Shown: positions 1-6,259, counted from the stretch's first letter. The stretch is DNA of 6,265 nt from Planctomycetota bacterium (GCA_016935955.1 JAFGPY010000158.1:1-6265), one strand, 5' to 3'. The notes: generated by a model not told the origin, from the sequence alone. Made by a program: numbers and translations.

Positions 1-453
1 CTTAAACAGGTTCGCGATACGCTGGCACGTGGACAACTCGTCGCACAACCCGCAATGGGCCAGGCCGCGATCCTTGCAGCATTTGCGGATCGGGCACTTG
101 CGGCAACCGATGAACATCTCGTCGCCGTCATGACGGCAACCCCTGCAGTTCATCTCCTCAGGTTTCAGCGAGCTGCGGCCCCAATGCTGCTGTGCCGCTT
201 CCGCCCATCCTTCGGCGCACTTGGCACGCAAGGCGTCATCGTTGCTCCTGGTTGCCTGGAACACGTGGCAACCGGCACAATCGACGCCGCAGTAGGCCAT
301 CATCGCCACGTCTCTTCCATCCTGAGAATCCTGATTGTCCGGACCGGTCGCCTCAGCAGGCGAAGGCGCGGCAGGCAATCGCCGGGCGCATCCCGCGGCC
401 GCCAGAACCAGCGGGGCGAAGAGCCATCCGAAGAAGTCGCGCCGTCTCATCAT
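1..453 (-). CDS. DUF3795 cysteine-rich protein with Tat/lipoprotein-type signal (3' end cut by window)
   Basis: This reading frame is open for 151 codons and leaves the window at position 1 with no stop, so the protein is partial. Residues 1-22 resemble a twin-arginine lipoprotein signal: an RRRDFF motif at 3-8, a hydrophobic run (WLFAPLVLAAAG) and Cys22 as candidate lipidation site; the residue at -3 is Ala, so the lipobox is imperfect. A Pro/Ala/Asp/Gln-rich linker (23-50) follows. From about residue 51 the protein matches DUF3795: MAYCGVDCAGC at 52-62, NCRGC at 102-106, CRKC at 117-120, CC at 125-126 and CGLCDE at 134-139, fourteen cysteines in that part. The family's function is unknown; the spaced Cys pairs suggest metal or Fe-S binding (inference). 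An in-frame TGA lies upstream of the ATG at 453. The ATG at 303 is an alternative start with a GGAAGAG sequence 8 bases upstream, and would give a cytosolic form lacking the signal. Confidence 0.82.
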   Translation of the reverse strand, partial: MMRRRDFFGWLFAPLVLAAAGCARRLPAAPSPAEATGPDNQDSQDGRDVAMMAYCGVDCAGCHVFQATRSNDDALRAKCAEGWAEAAQQHWGRSSLKPEEMNCRGCRHDGDEMFIGCRKCPIRKCCKDRGLAHCGLCDELSTCQRIANLFK

Positions 454-545
454 TCGCAGTCCCCGTGGCGACGACAGGTTAGTCCCCTGCTGTAGTCATT
501 ATGGTACGGCCCCACGTGCCCCGATGCAAGCGGCCGGTCTGCGCC

Positions 546-573
546 TTGAATGTCCCGGGCAACCGTGTATGCT
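546..573 (+). promoter_or_regulatory. Candidate sigma70 promoter for the HAD phosphatase gene
   Basis: TTGAAT at 546-551 and TATGCT at 568-573 are separated by 16 bases, and each matches four of six consensus positions. Transcription would begin near 580, leaving a leader of about 40 bases before the ATG at 620. Found by eye, with no expression evidence. Confidence 0.4.
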
Positions 574-619
574 GTCGGCGGCAGAGCAGAGTAGGACGCC
601 TTGCTCAACGGAGTCGCGG

Positions 620-1465
620 ATGAAGTATCGCATGCTGGTGGCGGACATGGACGGGACGGTGCTCGATTCGCGGCACGAGGTGCGTGCGACGACCGTCGAG
701 GCCCTGCGCCGCATCGAAGCCGCAGGGTGCCGTGTCATCCTGGCCACGGGCCGCAACTACCGCACCGCCCTGCCCGTCGCCCAGCGGGTCGGACTCGACC
801 GCCCCCTGATCTGCCTCAACGGTGGCCTGGTCAAGCACCCGCGGGACCACAGCACCATCGAGACCATGACGTTCGATCCGGCGACGGCTCGCGGCGTAGC
901 CGAGACGCTGCTGGCGACCGGGGCGGCGGCTTTCGCCTTCGTCGACGGTTACGGCGAGCAGTACGATTTCGCCTACGTGCCCTGCGGAGGTCCGTCGCCC
1001 GACGCCGAGAGGTTCCTGGAGTTCTACTCTGGCCGCTACGTGGTCACCGATCTCGACGGCGCGTCTGAGGCCATCGGACGGTGCATCGAAATGGGCACGA
1101 TCGCCGACGCCGAGACTCTGCGACGGTGCGGCGCCGCCGTGCGAGCCCGTTTCGATTCCCAGGTGCACCAGCTCATCATCTACGCGCCGAATATTGACCT
1201 GTGGCTCTTCGAGGCCTTCGCCGCGGGAGTCAACAAGTGGGCGGCTGCCTTGCGGCTGGCCGAACGATGGGGCATCGCCCCGGACGAGATTGCCGCCGTG
1301 GGCGACGACATCAACGATGTGGAGATGGTTCGCGGTGCGGCACTCGGCATCGCCATGGGCAACGCCGCAGAGTGCGTTCGTAACGTGGCCGACCGCGTCG
1401 CGCCGACCAACGACCAGGGCGGCCTGGAGACCGTCGCCCAGTGGCTCCTTGAATCCAGGAGTTAA
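620..1465 (+). CDS. Cof-type HAD-superfamily phosphatase (HAD IIB)
   Basis: A 281-residue protein of typical length for Cof/YidA-like HAD hydrolases, which are cytosolic Mg-dependent phosphatases acting on small phosphorylated metabolites (sugar phosphates, FMN, pyridoxal phosphate). All four HAD motifs are visible: DMDGT at 9-13, with nucleophile Asp9 and acid/base Asp11; LATGR at 41-45, with Thr43; Lys206 in GVNKW; and GDDINDVEM at 228-236, with the Mg-binding Asp pair. The central stretch (roughly 85-190) is the IIB cap. GIAMGNA near 243-249 is the usual family signature after motif IV. The start at 620 is chosen because the protein begins directly at the first beta strand and GGAG (610-613) lies 6 bases upstream. 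The same frame is open back to 335, but that part is antisense to the DUF3795 gene and resembles no protein. The substrate cannot be predicted; the usual Lys-Gly of motif III is Lys-Trp here. Confidence 0.93.
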   Translation: MKYRMLVADMDGTVLDSRHEVRATTVEALRRIEAAGCRVILATGRNYRTALPVAQRVGLDRPLICLNGGLVKHPRDHSTIETMTFDPATARGVAETLLATGAAAFAFVDGYGEQYDFAYVPCGGPSPDAERFLEFYSGRYVVTDLDGASEAIGRCIEMGTIADAETLRRCGAAVRARFDSQVHQLIIYAPNIDLWLFEAFAAGVNKWAAALRLAERWGIAPDEIAAVGDDINDVEMVRGAALGIAMGNAAECVRNVADRVAPTNDQGGLETVAQWLLESRS

Positions 1466-1483
1466 CCGACTATAGGCCGTCCC

Positions 1484-1499
1484 CGGTCAGCGCGGACCG
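1484..1499. terminator. Weak hairpin in the convergent gap between the HAD and protease genes
   Basis: CGGTC (1484-1488) can pair with GACCG (1495-1499) around a six-base loop. It sits in the 44-base gap between two converging stop codons, where a shared bidirectional terminator would be expected. There is no T-run on either side and the stem is only five pairs, so this is a weak call. Confidence 0.18.
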
Positions 1500-1509
1500 C
1501 ACAGACCCG

Positions 1510-4500
1510 TCACTCAAGTTCCAGACCATTCAGAATGTAGATCATGATGGACAAGTCCGTCGTCTCGGTGCCGCCGTTGGCGTCCAGGTCGAACGCGTTG
1601 GGATGATAGATCGGCGGCGGATCGCCGTTGAGGGCTGCAATGAGGGCCGACATGTCGGTCGGTTCCACACCGCCGTCGCGGCTGATGTCGCCCAGCCGAC
1701 AGACACAGAACGGCACCTGCACTGTCGTCTGCCCGTAGATGTCGCCGGTGGCCGTCACGTTCAGCACCAGATCGCCCCAGGCGTCCTCACTTCTCATGCT
1801 GCCGACAATGTACTTCTGGAGGTCGGTCGGACCGTCGCTGAAGGTCACCTCGCCGGGCCCGCTGTCGGGCGCCTTGGCCACCGACAGGGTCACGCTGTCG
1901 TTGCCGTTCAGGTCGGTCACCGTCGCGGTCAGCAGAACCTTGTGCCCGCCGTGGCTGAGACTGAAGCCGATGTTCTGGTAAACCCAATCCAGATTGTCTT
2001 CGGTCTCGACCTCAATCTCGGGAGCGCCCACAAAGGCAAGATTGGCCCCGTTGTTCAGGACTGCACTCGACAGCGTGCCGCTCGTGAGGGTGAAGATCGG
2101 CGTCGGATCGACGCCCGTGTAGCTCGTGACCGTGGCCGCAACGTCCGAGACGTCGGCACCGTCCCAGGTGTAGTAGAATCGGGCGACCACCGCGCCGGAG
2201 GCCAGATTCTGCAGCGCGACAGCCTCGCCCACATACATGGCCGTCTGTGCGAAAGTCTCCGTCGCCGGTTCCGGCGAACCGGCAAAGGCCCCGATGCTGA
2301 AGCGGTTCCACGCATACGAGGCCGGCGCGACCAGCGCCGCCATCTCGTCACCGTCCAGGTACTGCACGTACTGCGGCGCGGCCGAGAAGTGCCCGGCGTC
2401 GGTCCCGCTCAGGGTGGCCATGGCTCCGAAGTAGGTCACCCAACCGCTATACCCCTGGGCATCGACGAACAGCAGATCGAAGTACATCAGCCCAAGCTCG
2501 TCGTCGAGGCAGGCAGGCGAAATCGCCAACTCCGGCAGGAGCGTCTCCTCCACGGTGACTGTCGCCGTGTCGTTGAGCGTCACCAACTGACCGTCCACGG
2601 TCAATTGCACGCTGATCACCTTCTCGCCCGGCGTGTCGTTCGTGAACGTCGCCTCGTAGGTGCCGACGGAAGGCTCGCAGACGGCACCGACCGTGCTCGT
2701 GCCTGTCCCGTTGACGACAATCTGCAGCATCCCGGCCAGCCCCGTCACCGGGTTGCCCGCGGAGGTCCGCAACTGGATGCTGATCGTGCTCGGCTCGCTG
2801 CCGTCGTCGGGAATTGTTTCCGGCGACGCCTCGACCACGCTCGTGCTCTGGCTCGGCATCAGGGCGTCCGCCCAGATGCGCGTCTGCGGATCGCCGAGCA
2901 GGTTCGACGTGAAGTGGCACCAGCGGAACGACCCCGTACTCCCGACACGGTAGAGGTTGTCGACCTTGGCGTCGGTCTGGGCGCGGCCGACCTCGTAGCG
3001 TCCCTCGTTGAAGACGGCGTCCCAGAATTCGTAGTCGTAATAGTGACTCGGCCCGGTGGATGATCCCACCCAGTACCAGCCGTAACGCGAATTCATCACC
3101 ACGCCGAATGCGCCGGTGCTGCCGTAGACGACGTGATGCTCGGCGATGCAGTCGCTGTACTGGAAGTTCCCCGAGATGCAGCCGATCGAGTACATGAAGT
3201 ACGGATGCGTGTTCGTCAGACCGTCCACGTCACTGTTGTAGAGTCTGGCATTGTAGGTCGCGTTGGCGTGCCCGTTGTGATTGATGATATGCGGATTGGC
3301 GTTCAGATCGGCGACGAACTGACTTTTGGTCCAGGTGTTGTTCTTGTCGTAACGCTCGGTCAGGGTCCAGCCGGACGGGTAGCAACCGTTCTTGACCAGG
3401 GTCTTGGAGTTGCCGCCCCAGGTCGAATCGTCGAGCTTCTCGCCGAGCCAGACGCCCCACTTGCGGTTGGCGTGCAACGTGGTTTCGTAGAGAATCGTCT
3501 TATTGATGAAGTACGCGGCCTGGGCCGCACTGCCGACCGGAGCCCGGCCGACGTTGATGTCCGGGTAGAGGTCCACGTCGCCACCGCCGGAACCGTCCCC
3601 GGATTCGCCCCAGATGGAGTCGCCGTCGTAGTTCCACGGGCCGTCCAGGCAGGCATAGTACATGTCGGTCGGGATGGCATTGTCGATGACCGGACCATCG
3701 GACGAGGTCACGTAGCCGTAGCCGCCGCGGAAGGGCACCTGGTCGATGTCGCCGCCGAGCAGAATGTACTGGGTGTTCCAGGTGTCGTGAGCGGCGCGGA
3801 TGAAGTCGCGGATGCTGTCGGCATTGTCGCCCGTCTCGGTGCCGGTGAAGCTGCTGTAGATGGTGCTTGTCGTAACGACCGTGGCCGACACGCCCCGCGC
3901 GGTCTTATGGTCGGCCAACGTCTGGAACGTCGAGCTGAGCGTGCTGCTGGTGATGATGACGTAATCGTACGGTCCGCCCGGAGGCAACGTGCCGCCCTTG
4001 GGATCGGCGTCATCAACGACTGCCTCGTAATCGTCAAGGGCCGAGTCGTTGTCCACAAGGTCGGCGGCCGTCTGGCGATCGGCCGCACAGTTGCGGACAG
4101 CGAGACGATCCTTGGCCTTCACGGTCCGCGTCGTCACGACAATCGAGAGCTGCGGATAGTACGTGACGGTACGCGCCGCGGCATCGTAGCAGACAGGAAA
4201 GATGCTGAACATGGCGACGTTGTAGCCGCAGGCCGCTACCGTGCGCCACCTCACGGGCCGGTCGGCGGGAAACGACTTGGCCGTCACCGGCAGGTCGCCC
4301 GCGTTCTCGGGCGACAGCTTGTCGGTCGGAGACGGCAGCGGCGTGGCGGCCAAACCGGCCACATCCGCGGCCACGACAACGCCGGGCCCCAGATCGACCT
4401 GCACGTCGGCAATCTCGCTGTCGGGAGGCAAAACGATCGAGGAGAACCGCACCGCGACGACCGGGTCGCCCGGATTTTGCCACAGGCTCTCGCCGCTGAT

Positions 4501-4743
4501 CTCCACCGTGCGAGCCTTGGCCGGTCCGTTCAGTTGTGGCTTGTTGGGAAAACGATAGTCGATTGCGGCCTCAAAGCCTGCGGCCGCCTGATCGTCCTTG
4601 GCTTCAGGGCCAGCCAGAGCCTGCCAGCCGCTCCAAGCGAAAGCCTCGGACTGATCGTCGGCGGGCAAGGTTGCCGCCGAAGCCCCAGCCACCAGCACGG
4701 CCCAAGTCACGACCATGAACGCTGAGCGCTGCAGGACTCGCAT
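1510..4743 (-). CDS. Secreted gingipain-like C25 cysteine peptidase with C-terminal type I dockerin
   Basis: Numbered from the ATG at 4743, the protein has 1077 residues. Residues 1-24 form a Sec signal peptide (basic start, hydrophobic core, cleavage near ASAA). Residues 25-255 are propeptide-like. The C25 catalytic domain spans about 258-625: YDYVIITSS at 259, LLGGDIDQVPF at 328, NVGRAPVG at 397, catalytic His492 in HNGHA and nucleophile Cys522 in SIGCISGNF. An Ig-like domain follows (about 634-733), then about 280 beta-rich residues I cannot assign. Residues 1016-1077 form a dockerin with two calcium loops: Asp1019, Ser1021, Asp1023, Asp1030, then Asp1052, Asp1054, Asn1056, Asp1063. The role is probably extracellular or surface proteolysis, with the dockerin serving attachment or stability; no cohesin gene is visible here. 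The ATG at 4749 adds two residues but lies only 3 bases from the ribosome site. Both catalytic residues are present, so the enzyme is probably active. The specificity is unknown. Confidence 0.92.
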   Translation of the reverse strand: MRVLQRSAFMVVTWAVLVAGASAATLPADDQSEAFAWSGWQALAGPEAKDDQAAAGFEAAIDYRFPNKPQLNGPAKARTVEISGESLWQNPGDPVVAVRFSSIVLPPDSEIADVQVDLGPGVVVAADVAGLAATPLPSPTDKLSPENAGDLPVTAKSFPADRPVRWRTVAACGYNVAMFSIFPVCYDAAARTVTYYPQLSIVVTTRTVKAKDRLAVRNCAADRQTAADLVDNDSALDDYEAVVDDADPKGGTLPPGGPYDYVIITSSTLSSTFQTLADHKTARGVSATVVTTSTIYSSFTGTETGDNADSIRDFIRAAHDTWNTQYILLGGDIDQVPFRGGYGYVTSSDGPVIDNAIPTDMYYACLDGPWNYDGDSIWGESGDGSGGGDVDLYPDINVGRAPVGSAAQAAYFINKTILYETTLHANRKWGVWLGEKLDDSTWGGNSKTLVKNGCYPSGWTLTERYDKNNTWTKSQFVADLNANPHIINHNGHANATYNARLYNSDVDGLTNTHPYFMYSIGCISGNFQYSDCIAEHHVVYGSTGAFGVVMNSRYGWYWVGSSTGPSHYYDYEFWDAVFNEGRYEVGRAQTDAKVDNLYRVGSTGSFRWCHFTSNLLGDPQTRIWADALMPSQSTSVVEASPETIPDDGSEPSTISIQLRTSAGNPVTGLAGMLQIVVNGTGTSTVGAVCEPSVGTYEATFTNDTPGEKVISVQLTVDGQLVTLNDTATVTVEETLLPELAISPACLDDELGLMYFDLLFVDAQGYSGWVTYFGAMATLSGTDAGHFSAAPQYVQYLDGDEMAALVAPASYAWNRFSIGAFAGSPEPATETFAQTAMYVGEAVALQNLASGAVVARFYYTWDGADVSDVAATVTSYTGVDPTPIFTLTSGTLSSAVLNNGANLAFVGAPEIEVETEDNLDWVYQNIGFSLSHGGHKVLLTATVTDLNGNDSVTLSVAKAPDSGPGEVTFSDGPTDLQKYIVGSMRSEDAWGDLVLNVTATGDIYGQTTVQVPFCVCRLGDISRDGGVEPTDMSALIAALNGDPPPIYHPNAFDLDANGGTETTDLSIMIYILNGLELE

Positions 4744-4752
4744 CGTCATATG

Positions 4753-4757
4753 CCTCC
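4753..4757 (-). promoter_or_regulatory. Ribosome binding site GGAGG deciding the protease start
   Basis: On the minus strand GGAGG occupies 4757-4753. It is 3 bases from the ATG at 4749 but 9 bases from the ATG at 4743. The second spacing is workable and the first is too tight, so the downstream ATG is preferred. The two proteins differ only by an N-terminal Met-Thr. Confidence 0.6.
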
Positions 4758-4834
4758 ATGCCGCAAGTCACTGAGGATCGGGTGTTGCTACGGTGGCCTG
4801 GCATCCCCGCGACGTCACCCCGCCCAAAGCAAGT

Positions 4835-4863
4835 ATGCTAATGCAATCCAGGACACAATGCAA
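4835..4863 (-). promoter_or_regulatory. Candidate sigma70 promoter for the C25 protease gene
   Basis: Read on the minus strand, TTGCAT (4863-4858) and TAGCAT (4840-4835) are spaced by exactly 17 bases. The -10 matches four of six consensus positions and the -35 matches three. Transcription would start near 4828, giving a leader of about 85 bases. TTGCATT occurs twice here, once at the -35 and again just before the -10. A moderate to weak call by eye. Confidence 0.33.
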
Positions 4864-5292
4864 GCTGCATCCTTTCACTGATACGCCGTTAATTACACGA
4901 CATAAGGCTAAGCCCGAGGCCGCGTTGCGGACCGGCAGCATGGAGCGGAACCGCCGCACCCGTAGCGAAGAGCACGCAAGCGGGAAACCAGTGACGGGAG
5001 GATGGGGCCTGAGAATACTGAAAAGGACGATTTATGAAAAACTCGCCGCCCCTCAGACCCAGGCGCCCGCAGACACCCCGGGGGAAGCCGGGGCAATACG
5101 GACGTCTTTTCCTAGCATTTTTCTTCGGTTATCGGGCCAAGCTCCAGGCGGCGGCATAAACCGCAGAGTTTTCCCAGGTCGCCAACCACGACGATGCGAA
5201 GAAACAACACAAAGGATTACAGGACAATCGCTTAAGCACGACGATCAACCGCAAAGCCTGTTGTCGCAGCCACTTGCCAGTTAGGCTCAGAT
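4864..5292. other. Divergent spacer without a recognised gene
   Basis: This stretch lies between the protease promoter and the promoter of the HTH/receiver gene. I see no conserved protein, tRNA or rRNA. It holds one small ORF with a good ribosome site (5034-5159, listed separately). Within that ORF, CCCCGG (5076-5081) can pair with CCGGGG (5088-5093). A second imperfect hairpin near 5242-5266 places CGCAAAGCC in its loop, followed by GCC-AGTTA-GGC at 5276-5286. These may be chance structures in GC-rich DNA. The spacer is long for a genome of this kind and could hide an unrecognised small RNA. Confidence 0.4.
5034..5159 (+). CDS. Possible 41-residue small protein, unrecognised
   Basis: An ATG at 5034 opens a 41-codon frame closed by TAA at 5157-5159. 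AAGGA ends 7 bases before the ATG, a good Shine-Dalgarno match and spacing, and the protein begins Met-Lys-Asn as many real small proteins do. Residues 7-24 are rich in Arg, Lys and Pro (LRPRRPQTPRGKPGQYGR). They are followed by a short aromatic hydrophobic patch (LFLAFFFGY, 25-33) and RAKLQAAA. The patch is too short for a standard membrane helix. I recognise no family and see no clear promoter. It may be a real basic small protein, a leader peptide, or chance. Confidence 0.27.
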   Translation: MKNSPPLRPRRPQTPRGKPGQYGRLFLAFFFGYRAKLQAAA

Positions 5293-5330
5293 GTCAAATC
5301 TCGCACAATCGGAGGGCAATGGCATTTGAC
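5293..5330. repeat. Inverted repeat GTCAAAT / ATTTGAC overlapping the -35 box
   Basis: GTCAAAT at 5293-5299 and its exact reverse complement ATTTGAC at 5324-5330 are separated by 24 bases, so the arm centres lie 31 bases apart, about three helical turns. The right arm contains most of the -35 hexamer of the downstream promoter. This layout suits a regulator that contacts two half-sites on one face of the DNA, but seven-base arms can arise by chance. Confidence 0.35.
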
Positions 5331-5354
5331 TGGGGAAGATTCCTGGGTTATATT
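5326..5354 (+). promoter_or_regulatory. Strong sigma70 promoter for the HTH/receiver gene
   Basis: TTGACT (5326-5331) and TATATT (5349-5354) are separated by the ideal 17 bases, and each matches five of six consensus positions. Transcription should start near 5361, leaving a leader of about 74 bases. The spacer contains the inverted repeat GGAA-GA-TTCC (5334-5343). Confidence 0.72.
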
Positions 5355-5379
5355 TTTGTGCCCTGTGAAGGGGGCTTTG

Positions 5380-5393
5380 GCACTGTTCAGTGC
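5380..5393. promoter_or_regulatory. Palindrome GCACTG-TT-CAGTGC, candidate operator or leader hairpin
   Basis: Two perfect six-base arms with a two-base centre lie about 20-33 bases downstream of the predicted transcription start and 41 bases before the start codon. As DNA it resembles a dimer operator placed where a repressor would block the promoter. As RNA it could fold as a five-pair stem with a GUUC loop. The downstream gene encodes a DNA-binding protein, so autoregulation is a reasonable inference. Confidence 0.42.
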
Positions 5394-5434
5394 ACGTCTG
5401 AATGCTGAGATCATCGCTGTGAACGGGGAGAGGG

Positions 5435-6001
5435 ATGGTTAAGGACGTCTATACTACGGGGGAAGTCGCCCGCGTCTGCCGTGTCAGTCCGCGCACGGTC
5501 AGCAAGTGGTTCGACACGGGCCAACTCAAAGGCTACCGCATTCCCGGTAGCAAAGACCGCCGCATTCCACGCGACCAACTGCTGCGTTTCATGCGAACTC
5601 ATGGCATCCCGCTGAAGGGCCTTGAGATCGGCGTCACGCGCGTTCTGATCGTGGACGACGAGTACGATATGGCCGACCTGCTTCGGACCAGTCTGGAGCG
5701 GGACGTCGGCTACTCGGTACAGGTCGCCAGTAATGCGTTCGAGGCGGGCATGATGGCCGACAGTTTCCGGCCGCACGTCATCCTCTTTGAGTTGGATCTG
5801 TCCGAATGCAACGTCCGCGAAGTGCTCAAGGCTCTCAAGAGCAATCCGGACCTTGCGGCCACACGCGTGATCGGCGTCGGCGGCCAGGAGCAGGAGGCTC
5901 AGAAGTATCTGAGCTACGGTTTCGAGAGTTATCTGCCGAAGCCGTTTAACCTGCGATCGGTTGTCCGAGAGATCGAGAGCGCCACGAACGTTCTCTCGTA
6001 G
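5435..6001 (+). CDS. DNA-binding regulator: excisionase/MerR-like HTH fused to a degenerate receiver domain
   Basis: This is a 188-residue cytosolic protein. Residues 5-53 form an excisionase-type (HTH_17/MerR-like) winged helix: YTTGEVARVCRVSPRTVSKW, then the wing KGYRIPGSKDRRIP. Residues 68-182 form a receiver domain: VLIVDDE at 70-76 with acidic pair Asp74/Asp75, and the conserved Lys169 in LPKPF. The segment that normally ends in the phosphoacceptor Asp reads HVILFELDL (114-122) and puts Glu119 at that site; Asp121 is two residues further on. The switch Ser/Thr is replaced by glycine (VIGVGG, 145-150). It therefore looks like a pseudo-receiver, possibly locked in an active-like state or controlled by protein contacts. 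The domain order, DNA-binding part first, is the reverse of classical response regulators. No sensor kinase is adjacent. The GGGGAG sequence at 5425-5430 lies 4 bases before the ATG. A terminator follows the stop codon. Confidence 0.88.
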   Translation: MVKDVYTTGEVARVCRVSPRTVSKWFDTGQLKGYRIPGSKDRRIPRDQLLRFMRTHGIPLKGLEIGVTRVLIVDDEYDMADLLRTSLERDVGYSVQVASNAFEAGMMADSFRPHVILFELDLSECNVREVLKALKSNPDLAATRVIGVGGQEQEAQKYLSYGFESYLPKPFNLRSVVREIESATNVLS

Positions 6002-6017
6002 TCGCCAAATTCGGAGT

Positions 6018-6076
6018 TTCCCTCCGGGGTCTTTCGCCAGCTTTTGCGGGGTGGCGGAGGACCCTTTTTATGCGCC
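6018..6076 (+). repeat. 59-base hairpin repeat, copy 1
   Basis: This 59-base unit recurs without gaps 183 bases downstream (6201-6259), with 53 of 59 bases identical. It consists of TTCCCTCCG, a 12-base arm, a 14-base loop identical in both copies, the second arm, a short AT-rich stretch and TGCGCC. The identity extends past the hairpin on both sides, so this is a true duplication or a dispersed element. Confidence 0.85.
6027..6069 (+). terminator. Intrinsic terminator of the HTH/receiver gene
   Basis: Arms 6027-6038 and 6053-6064 pair over 12 positions, including two G-U pairs, around a 14-base loop that contains GC-TTTT-GC. TTTTT follows at 6065-6069. It begins 25 bases after the stop codon, as expected for a rho-independent terminator on the plus strand. 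The loop is longer and more conserved than termination alone would require. Confidence 0.75.
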
Positions 6077-6200
6077 CTGTAACATTCTTGTGACACATCG
6101 AATCGCTTTTTTCATTTTTATCCTTCCGCTGTCCGCAGCGATCGATAAAATGCGGTCAGGTTCCGTCAGCCGGCGCCTTGCGTGTCGGCAATATAGACGG
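6077..6200. other. Noncoding spacer between the two hairpin repeats
   Basis: I see no ORF of note. It contains T-rich runs (6107-6119), a small hairpin CGCTG-TCCG-CAGCG (6127-6140) and TAAAAT at 6146-6151, which could be a -10 box but has no good -35 partner. It may be the upstream region of a gene beyond the right edge. Confidence 0.4.
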
Positions 6201-6259
6201 TTCCCTCCGAGGCCTTTCGCCAGCTTTTGCGGGGTGGCGGAAGGCCCATTATATGCGCC
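6201..6259 (+). repeat. 59-base hairpin repeat, copy 2
   Basis: Arms 6210-6221 and 6236-6247 form an 11-pair stem, with the outermost pair lost (A opposite C), around the same 14-base loop as copy 1. Relative to copy 1, the fourth pair changes from T-A to C-G on both sides and the sixth from T-G to T-A, so pairing is kept. It is followed by ATTATA instead of a pure T-run, so termination activity here is doubtful. Confidence 0.82.

Noticed and set aside
498..522. Promoter for the DUF3795 gene (CATAAT on the minus strand at 503-498)
   Set aside because: The -10 is good, but the only -35-like sequence, TTGCAT, is 20 bases away and no hexamer at 16-18 bases matches.
335..619. In-frame upstream extension of the HAD phosphatase to an ATG at 335
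   Set aside because: The extra 95 residues are antisense to the DUF3795 gene, resemble no protein and lack a ribosome site; the HAD fold begins at the ATG at 620.
3133..4725. 530-codon open frame on the plus strand, antisense to the protease
   Set aside because: It mirrors the protease gene, has no recognisable domain or signal, and such long antisense frames are common in GC-rich genes. The same holds for the 486-codon frame at 1603-3063.
4793..5284. 163-codon GTG-started frame in the divergent spacer
   Set aside because: It is rich in Arg, Pro, Gln and Thr with no domain, has no clear ribosome site, and runs antisense through the protease promoter and leader.
5222..5295. Possible cyclic-di-GMP-I (GEMM) riboswitch because of the CGCAAAGCC motif at 5250-5258
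   Set aside because: The GNRA tetraloop helix and the proper 3' helix are missing, and the segment lies upstream of the predicted promoter, so it would not be in that mRNA. A search with the Rfam RF01051 model would settle it.
6124..6151. Promoter with -10 TAAAAT at 6146-6151
   Set aside because: No acceptable -35 hexamer at normal spacing and no visible downstream gene in the window.
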